Below, piece by piece: positions 57,135 through 64,000 of a DNA stretch of 64,000 bases. This DNA is from Atopsyche davidsoni (lineage: Eukaryota > Arthropoda > Insecta > Trichoptera > Hydrobiosidae), in the NCBI GenBank assembly GCA_022113835.1, contig JAILWY010000015.1:9524501-9588500 (forward strand), given 5' to 3'. The translations under genes were made by a program, and so were the position numbers. The notes under the pieces are model-generated. The model did no database searches and was not told the DNA's origin. It saw only the letters and a program-made list of their open reading frames with translations. The stretch's first letter is position 1; each line of letters starts with the position of its first letter.

Positions 57135-58680
57135 AGTGAGAAGCGGGCGTTGATTTTTACACGCTGTTAAAAAATCTTAGACCCATTTCAATCGCAGCGT
57201 ATTTTACAAGCATAAAATATTAAATAGTTTTTCAGGTATATTATCCACGTTAATAAATAAATTGCTTTAAAAGTACAATAATAATATTTCAATGACAAAG
57301 ACGCTGTGTTTTATTTTACACGTCTTGTATACTGAAAATCCTGAAATATATGGTAAAAAGACAATGTTGTTGTTTCAACTATATTTATTGATTTATTGAC
57401 ATCAAATATATCACGCAAACTCGTTTAAAATTAAATCAAAATTATAAACAACAAATATATTTGATATGATCTTCGGTTCTTGTTTCAGGTATGTAATAAT
57501 AAAAAAAAATAATCGTCTATTCGAAAAATATCACAAAGGTAAGATGTTTTTTTATAGACGTGAATAATTGCGTAAAATTTATTGCTGATGTGAGTATTTT
57601 CTCAGACAAATTTCCATAGATTTCAAAGGACACTTTCATCCTCGACGCCATTATTCATCGCTTCAGTGCTTTTCAGCTCTATGGGCCGGAAACAATATAT
57701 CATTCAAATTTAGAATTCATATTTGTCTTTGGAACACTCTTCCTCGTGACGTCCCGAGCTCGAAATGACAATAAGTCCTCTTGTTAGGGGTTGGAGCAGT
57801 TTCGGTTTCGTTTTATTTTTTTTATTTGTTTTTTATGCTTCCGTGACAACTGGTCGGACGTAATTGTTTCGCGAATTAAGTGACAATAGATTTATAATCT
57901 GAATATGATTTATTTTGTCATTTAATGTGTTAAATAAAGTAAAATAATGTCGTTATACAAAATAAAGATTCAGAAAAATCACTCTGAAAATATAAAAGAA
58001 CTCCATTATACTGTTTTTAATGTTCTACACAATCGGTTATTAAAAATATTTTTTCAATAAATATTTCTCCATTTTATATTTTTAATGCTTTTTAAAATGA
58101 TTTAATACGTTTTTTAATATCGGATCATTTCGCTTCAGTAAATCAGCAAATTATAAAAATAAAATTGTAATATCCGTGATTTTCTATAGTTCTTTAGTTT
58201 CAATAAATATAAAATGTTATTTTTAAAGACGCTAATGTTCGGATAATAGCAACACTGAGAAATATTTTCTTATTCCAGACTAATTGTCTCCAACAGTTGG
58301 TTCCCTTTTTGTTTTCCGCTAATGGCTGATTTCAATGCTCCTTTTGTGTAATTCGAGCTCCGTGAACAATACAAAGCATTTCAACACTTCAAGTGTACGA
58401 CAAAAAAATAATTGAAATAAGTTATTATTTAACTGGCTTGAAAAATTGATGGAAATTTTCTTGATTTATTTAATTTTTGCTTATGACGACTGACAGACAG
58501 CAGATGGATGATATTACATATAATGTAATTTTATATCTAAACAGTTCGCCGAGTTAAATTTTTTTTATTTAATAATGCTTTTTAAAATATTTTTTTAATA
58601 ATTTTGATATAATTCTGTGCAGATTTCATTAGGTAGATATACCTTCCTATATGCAAATCTATTTTACCAAAGCAGATGCG
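57135..58680. other. AT-rich intron
   Basis: A few ACAAT cores (for example near 57766 and 57881) occur in modestly balanced patches at 57640-57900 and 58270-58390. No repeat or coding match. Confidence 0.5.
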
Positions 58681-58930
58681 AGTACACACACCCTTACGAT
58701 AATTCTCAAGGCCTCACTTCGGCCCATCGTTAAGTCCTCCAGCGAGCCCGAACAGCTGACACATCGCCGCTCTTTTGTTTATTTATAAAACAAATGACAA
58801 TAGAAGCGTCTCAGCTTTTCGCTTTTCCCCGGCAAGTGACAGGCGAGAGAGTCGAACAACGCTGCGCCTGAGTGATTGTCCCAAAGCTCCCGGGTTAGCG
58901 GCTTTTCAGGATGACAACTGAAGAAACAAA
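58680..58930. promoter_or_regulatory. Candidate regulatory island
   Basis: Unrepeated, GC-balanced block with ACAATAG (58797-58803), GATTGTCCC near 58874 and CAGCTG. No coding frame. Confidence 0.3.
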
Positions 58931-59224
58931 AAAAACACTCCTGCTGATCTCCAATCCATACTCTTCGTTTCGTCTAGGGAATATCTTTCGATGATTTCGG
59001 ATAATGCGGTTCGTACTATGCTTACCGCATTTATATCAACATACCTTAGCAAGTGTTTAAATATATATTTAAGATGCTTCCAATTCTTGAAGGGTCTTTC
59101 GTGAGCTTAGTATAAGCAACTGAGTTTCACGAAAAGCATGATTTACTGAATTTTTTTGCGACCAAACTGTACAGCTCATCCAAAAAATAACGCATGAAAT
59201 TGACGTTAGTGGGTTTTTCGGTCG

Positions 59225-59310
59225 ATAACGCTACAAGCGATGTGGTTTGTTGGTCGGTTGTCGGTTGCGTTGCTCGGTGTGTAGTGCGCTCTGCACTTCA
59301 TGCCGGAGTC
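59225..59310. mobile_element. Family C MITE terminus, diverged
   Basis: GTTGGTCGGTTGTCGGTTGC followed by GTTGCTCGGTGTGTAG fits the family C end. Confidence 0.45.
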
Positions 59311-59430
59311 GCCTCGTCTCTTGAGTGACAGCCTCGGAGACAAAGGCCAGATGGAGGACCAGCACATCTGAGCGCCAGACGATTAGTCCGAGTGACTGAT
59401 TGTCTCCCGAGACAATGATTGGATGACGCG
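59310..59430. promoter_or_regulatory. Island with palindromic SOX pair
   Basis: ATTGTCTC (59399-59406) and GAGACAAT (59409-59416) are exact inverted copies separated by CC, so two ACAAT cores face each other. The left half belongs to the 12-mer ATTGTCTCCCGA also found at 24476 and 60953. Confidence 0.42.
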
Positions 59431-59929
59431 TCTGCTCCGCTTGTGTTTCGTCTTCATTAGCGGAGAGGAATTCCGGCGATCATCGATCACTTTGTATATT
59501 CTTGGACATTTCGGAGAGCTTTGTTTGATTCTTTTAAAATTTGTCATTACTCCTCTCTTAGGAGTTATGACTTATTATTTTAAATGCAAACAAAACATTG
59601 AAGCAAGCAATTAATATTTTCATGCATTTGTGTTACATTCTAACTGCAATAATACGTCCAATTGTAACCTCTAAAAATATATTTTAATTATCAAAATAAC
59701 AATAAGATATTTCAGTCAATATATATATATAAATACTGAATTTGTATTACTATGTTTATCAGTTTCATACTTGCATATAGCCATTCGAATTATATATCAG
59801 CCACGGACCCGCTTTGTTATAAGGACAGGTATGAATCTCACGTGTGTCTCGAATATATTAAATTGAACATATTTGACGTATTCGTCTGCTTTGTAATCAC
59901 TGTTCAATTCAATCAGTGCTTCTGAGCTG

Positions 59930-60170
59930 GGGCGTGTGCTGGTGGAGTCTAAGGTTCTCCATCTGTGCGGTTAACAGGTGACACATTCCATCACATCAAA
60001 GGCTATCTGTCGGCGGCCGTGTTCTGCGAGTCATTATACCACGACGTGTGACAATAATAATTCCCGAATTTCATGCCTATTTGACCGTCCTAACGAATCG
60101 ACAAGTGGAGACGCCTCGACGACGCCGGAGACCATAAAGTGATGCTCAAGGCGGCCGCCGGCGTTACTTC
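59930..60170. promoter_or_regulatory. GC-rich candidate regulatory island
   Basis: It contains ACAATAATAATT, ACAGGTGAC, CCATAAAGTG and GGCGGCCGCCGGCG. Not repeated in the window and no convincing frame. Confidence 0.32.
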
Positions 60171-60929
60171 TTCAAATATTAATTTAATAGGATGCCATAT
60201 TTATAATTCTCTTCTTTATAGTTTATTTTTGTTGGCGCATAGATTCTGCCCTCCCAGAAGATAATGGTGTTATTTTATAGCCATTACAATAAAATGAAAC
60301 ATATGTTGAAAATCTGCTAAATTATTAAATATGTCTTGAAAGCGTGTAGTCATATTTTACATAGCTTTTATCTCCGAGTTTCTATTGCCGTTGGTCCTGA
60401 AGGCATGTTACATTCAGCGCACCTCTCCGAGATGCTATCTGCTTTGTATCAGTGTCACCTCTATAAGAAAACGTAAAACTTGTGAACATGCGGATTTTAA
60501 TATTATGCCATCATGTAATAAACTTTTAAAACTCTTTGAATACCATGAATTCATTAATTTATTTTTTACAGTAACAGTTAAATGCATACATGTTTTTAAA
60601 CCATGTTTTAGTCCAATTAAAAATATGTTAAATTTACCATTTTCTCATAGTTTTTTTAAAAATATCGATACCAAACAATTTTTTTTTATTTAATTCACTA
60701 ATCAATTTAATAAATATAACATTTAATGCGTAGGAACGCATGCCTTGGTATAAATTACAATGCACGTCACTTATACATAAAAAATCTATTTTAATTTAGA
60801 ATCTTTAAAAATACATTTCACGAGCAGGAAAAGAATTCATTTTTTCATATCAGCAACTCGATTGTATTTATAAATCATTTAAAGTGTATTTCAGAACGCT
60901 GAAATACCAGAGTTCAGAATACATCTGTA

Positions 60930-61235
60930 TTTCAGGCCGTCGGTGCGCGGTTATTGTCTCCCGAACAGTGCTGGGGCATTAATTATAGAAATATTATATG
61001 AAACGCCGCGGTCGAAAGAATAACACTATCTGAGATAGCTGGGCTCTTGAAGCGACCCATTGTCGGCTTATCACACGCAGTTAATGGCGGCCGACACGCA
61101 CGGGTAGGCGGAAACGGTCCACAACTGGATGAAGGACCACCTGTCCCGAGGAGGACCACCGGAGAAACCCAACGCGGGCGACGAAACAGATCTATTACGA
61201 GTATTATCCGAAACTTCGAGTTGCAAAAGCCGCTC
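60930..61235. promoter_or_regulatory. GC-rich candidate regulatory island
   Basis: The 12-mer ATTGTCTCCCGA is at 60953-60964 and CATTGT near 61060. The 63-codon open frame at 61047-61238 is Gly/Arg-rich with no known domain. Confidence 0.35.
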
Positions 61236-61239
61236 TAGG

Positions 61240-62625
61240 AATTTTTCAAAATATATAATTGAGATTTAATTTTAGCCTAAGTTTTACCTAGAAATTGAAT
61301 TTCGCGTTGATTATTTAAAAATCTGACGGTTTGTTTTCAGAGCTGGAACTATTTCAAGGGAAAATTGAGTGCTCAACCCTTTCACAACGAGGATTAAAAC
61401 CATTGAACACAAAACCTCTAAAATTGTAATAAACGAATCGAGATGATTAACATAGTTTTATTGTGATTATTTTTATTTAAGTTTTTTATATAATACAACA
61501 AGCAAATACAAAGTAATGAAAAAATTAGAATGCCTTAAAAAAAAACGTCAATAGTAAGTAATTTTTGCTTAGTTACACAGTCATGACAGTCAAAAGAACC
61601 ACCCCGCAAGGTAGTGTAAGATCAAATCTCACCTGGGTGAATAGTTTAATAGTTTTTATCTTTGTATCGGATATGATACAACAAAAAAAAACATTCTGTT
61701 ATTTGAGAGTAATAAGCTATTTCTTGCATTCATTAGATTTACTTCAAAATAATTTAAGTAGTAATTCTAGCAAGATTCTGCGAATAAATCTTACAATCAA
61801 CATAATAACGTCCTACAACCAACATGTCCGCATAACATGAAACATGGAATTCCACGGTAATCTCAGTGTATTGTGGAATTTAATGTTGCGTCGCACGAGC
61901 TAGGATTGCTGCAGGGGTGCCTTTTTACAAAATATAGTTATATTCTATAAATTTCGAAACAGCTGTATTTTTTTGATTCAATACACAAATTACTATCACA
62001 TTTATTTTTGATCAACCTTAATTAGTCTTATTGATTAATGGAAGATAAATATTACCAGCAAATACACACATACACACGTGTGTGTATATATATACATATT
62101 TTTTACTGCGTCGTCAAATTCTTGGAATTAAAACGTGAAGATATTTTCTATGAACAATTAGGTACCCTGTCCACTGGAATTCGCGGAATTTTCGCCGGAA
62201 ATAAATGGCTGGATTGTGTCATTACTTCAGCATTATTTAGTCTAGAGCGCACGCCGTCCCCTCGAGAGATCTGCGTGCGTAAATCATTGCACCTGAAAGC
62301 GACATTATTCAGGTTGCAATAACCTTTAACTAGCTAAATGCACCTTTGTGCACACAATGTATGCAACTTGCTGCCAAGCAGTCCGTCTGGGATTGTAATA
62401 AAAAAAAATCAACTGCATATGAAACCACAAAACTTACGCGTACCGGAATGCATTATTTAGTAATAAATATCAGTATATGACAAAGGATTTTTTGTTTGTG
62501 TTATTACAGGAAAAATCAAATTATAAGTATTTTAACCGTAGCAAGTAGACAAGACTACGTAATTAAGGCTTGTTGCGTGCACTTTTATTTCTGATACCTG
62601 AATGTGATGCATTTATTTATTTTAT
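61240..62625. other. AT-rich intron
   Basis: A balanced patch at 62160-62320 with CTCGAGAG interrupts AT-rich sequence. An (AC)n/(TA)n run lies at 62062-62098. Open frames have no recognised product. Confidence 0.5.
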
Positions 62626-63010
62626 CGATCTTCCTCATCAAGTGCCTTTCCTCAGAGGAGGTTGGCGATCATTTCACTGAGCATATACTCATGCTGAGCC
62701 AGTGTTCATGGTTTTCTAAGGGGTAAATAGTGTAGTGGGTCCCCGGGTACTTCAACATTGCAATTTTATATTGGAAGAAAAAGTCAGCGTATTGCTACTG
62801 CCCAACAGCATTATTATATAATCCATTCCTTACAAAGCTATGGTGTTTAGATCTGATATTCCTTCTGCAGCAGGCTGCGGAAATAATATCAGGAGCCCCT
62901 CACCTCGACTACTCGACTACTCCGTTACTGATACTTTACGTATGCTTAGAGTACAGAATGGCAGCTATGCACAAGCAACAGAATAGGTAGAGCAGGGAGG
63001 GGATTCAATA
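62626..63010 (+). mobile_element. Family A dispersed repeat, longest copy (reference copy)
   Basis: About 385 bp: GATCTTCCTCATCAAGTGCC, the GAGGAGGTTGGCGATCATTT block, CACTGAGCATATACTCATGC, the GTTCATGGTTTTC block, CTGCCCAACAGCATTATTAT and the AGAGTACAGAATGGCAGC end. It encodes no protein and shows no clear pol III boxes, so its class is undetermined. At least eight other copies or fragments occur in the window. Confidence 0.75.
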
Positions 63011-63194
63011 GACGGTAGATGTTAAAATAGAGTTTATTTTATTTAATTTCTTCCTAAAAATAAATAAACCGCAAGTGCTCAAAACGAGAAGTAGATTTTA
63101 ACGGTTATTTGAGTAGTTATACGGCCAGATATTACCAGGGGATTCCCAGAGGAGATATGATAATAGACCCAAGCCAAGTATTCCTGAACACCTC

Positions 63195-63430
63195 CTAAGT
63201 CCGCCAAGTCGCATCCACGGCGGGCACATTCGTAATAATCCCGTCACCTCCGGACCGCAGCCCCGCAAAAAGGAAAATAAATCCCGTCTTTAATCCAGCT
63301 GTCACTTTTGACGTGTAAAAAGGCGCGAGACGCGCGCGCCTAAATGCACTCGGCGCGTTTTTTTCGTGTATTTGTGGACGCGCTGACTTCTTCCTCTCCG
63401 TCTTTGTTCCTCTCTGCCGCAGAGGTGGCT
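63195..63430. promoter_or_regulatory. GC-rich candidate regulatory island
   Basis: Unrepeated block with CAGCTGTCAC, GCGCGCGCC and a long pyrimidine tract ending TCTGCCGCAG at 63420. The tract resembles a splice acceptor, but the sequence after it is not SoxD-like. Confidence 0.28.
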
Positions 63431-63434
63431 TAAG

Positions 63435-64000
63435 GGATATACCTCATGGAAACCGATATATCGAGTCTCGAAAATTGTGCCTTTTTATGTACACTACAAG
63501 TTAACAGATAGTCAAAATCATATACTTTATTTTGTTATTCGTTTTGTTAAAATTCAAGAAAAAAAAAATTAATCTAAAATTGCATTATCATTACATATAT
63601 TTGTACTCAACCTCACTCATTTAATCTCAATTGTACAATAAAAATATTTTTTTTATTACTTAAAGCAAATCATATGAGTTATAAATGCAATAAGATACTT
63701 TTATAAAGTATTTTAAGGAAAATTAGTCAGTATAAAATCGATGTCAATAATTAAATATATAGTAGTTTTACTTTTAATTGGATTCCTAATAAATAAATAA
63801 ATACTTTACTTGATTTAAAAGTAATATACAGGTTTATTAACGCAATTGCCTATTGATATATTGGCTCTTGATTTTGTTGTTTTTTCAGACTATAAAATGT
63901 TTTGGCGTATGAAATTCAAAGTTTCAGGACATAAAAGCCGCATTTTCCGTAAATACCTGAAAGCTGAAATTCGTCCCTGCAACAGGGTTCCTTCTCTTTG
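63435..64000. other. AT-rich intron to the window end
   Basis: TTGTTTTTTCAG at 63880-63891 resembles an acceptor. In phase 0, as SoxD would need, the following frame meets a stop after seven codons, so it is not counted as an exon. Confidence 0.55.

Larger units (their letters stand above)
9844..64000 (+). other. SoxD: Very large downstream SoxD intron, open at the window end
   Basis: After the GTAAGA donor at 9844 no exon that would continue the SoxD zipper or Q-box was found in the remaining 54 kb. A continuing exon should start in phase 0 and be Gln-rich, with repeated CAG/CAA codons. The only CAGCAGCAG run here (27511-27519) is too short to recognise as coding. Acceptor-like tracts before 63421 and 63891 lead into frames that do not resemble SoxD. 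All the repeats and islands listed below 9.85 kb sit in this intron. Confidence 0.75.

Noticed and set aside
63361..63480. SoxD exon after the pyrimidine tract ending TCTGCCGCAG
   Set aside because: The phase-0 frame stays open for a while but is not Gln-rich, has no resemblance to the SoxD zipper or Q-box, and lacks a donor.
63880..64000. SoxD exon after TTTTTTCAG at 63891
   Set aside because: In the required phase the frame meets a stop after seven codons and the sequence is not SoxD-like.

Overview
The window looks like animal, almost certainly insect, and probably lepidopteran nuclear DNA. It is AT-rich, has spliced coding exons with GT/AG borders, and is full of short DNA transposons, tRNA-like repeats and decayed retroelements. 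It holds no complete gene, bacterial-style operon, rRNA, convincing tRNA gene or CRISPR array. The insect call rests on the gene structure, the transposon types and short GGTTA repeats; the exact order or species is inference.

The only gene recognised with confidence is part of a SoxD transcription factor gene (orthologue of Drosophila Sox102F and vertebrate SOX5/6/13), on the plus strand. Exon A (473-1255) carries the start codon and a Ser/Asn/acid-rich N-terminus. Exon B (9663-9843) carries the start of the SoxD leucine zipper. They join in frame across an 8.4 kb phase-2 intron. Exon B then ends in phase 0 with a consensus donor, and no further SoxD exon (Q-box or HMG box) is visible up to 64000. 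The last 54 kb is therefore one very large, incomplete intron. One minus-strand stretch (8667-8797) has exon-like properties but no recognised family.

Region by region. 1-9.6 kb: exon A, then an intron with a Sox-site triplet (2.36 kb), a 119-bp minisatellite (3.1-3.4 kb), a mariner remnant (6.8 kb) and the exon-like minus-strand ORF (8.7 kb). 9.66-13.3 kb: exon B, a hAT MITE 42 bp after its donor, an E-box palindrome, a piggyBac transposase remnant. 15.7-19 kb: tRNA-like repeats, a Sox-site island, hairpins. 21.7-27.7 kb: MITE family C including a tandem array, two GC-rich Sox-site islands flanking a hAT MITE with perfect target duplication, a non-LTR retrotransposon remnant and a dense CAGGT cluster. 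29-34.5 kb: foldbacks and Tc1-type MITEs. 36.3-37.5 kb: GC islands with poly-G tracts and forkhead motifs. 40.6-44.4 kb: a mariner transposase fragment, tRNA-like repeats, and an island with Sox sites and a 24-bp palindrome. 47.2-50.5 kb: a MITE family and a 125-bp satellite related to it. 51.8 kb: a perfect 44-bp-arm palindrome. 54-64 kb: islands separated by AT-rich DNA and repeats.

The most biologically suggestive pattern is that GC-rich islands inside the SoxD introns repeatedly contain clustered or inverted SOX cores (ACAATG/CATTGT), and three of them share the 12-mer ATTGTCTCCCGA. That fits enhancers or silencers that could be read by Sox proteins, possibly SoxD itself, but binding and conservation cannot be tested here.
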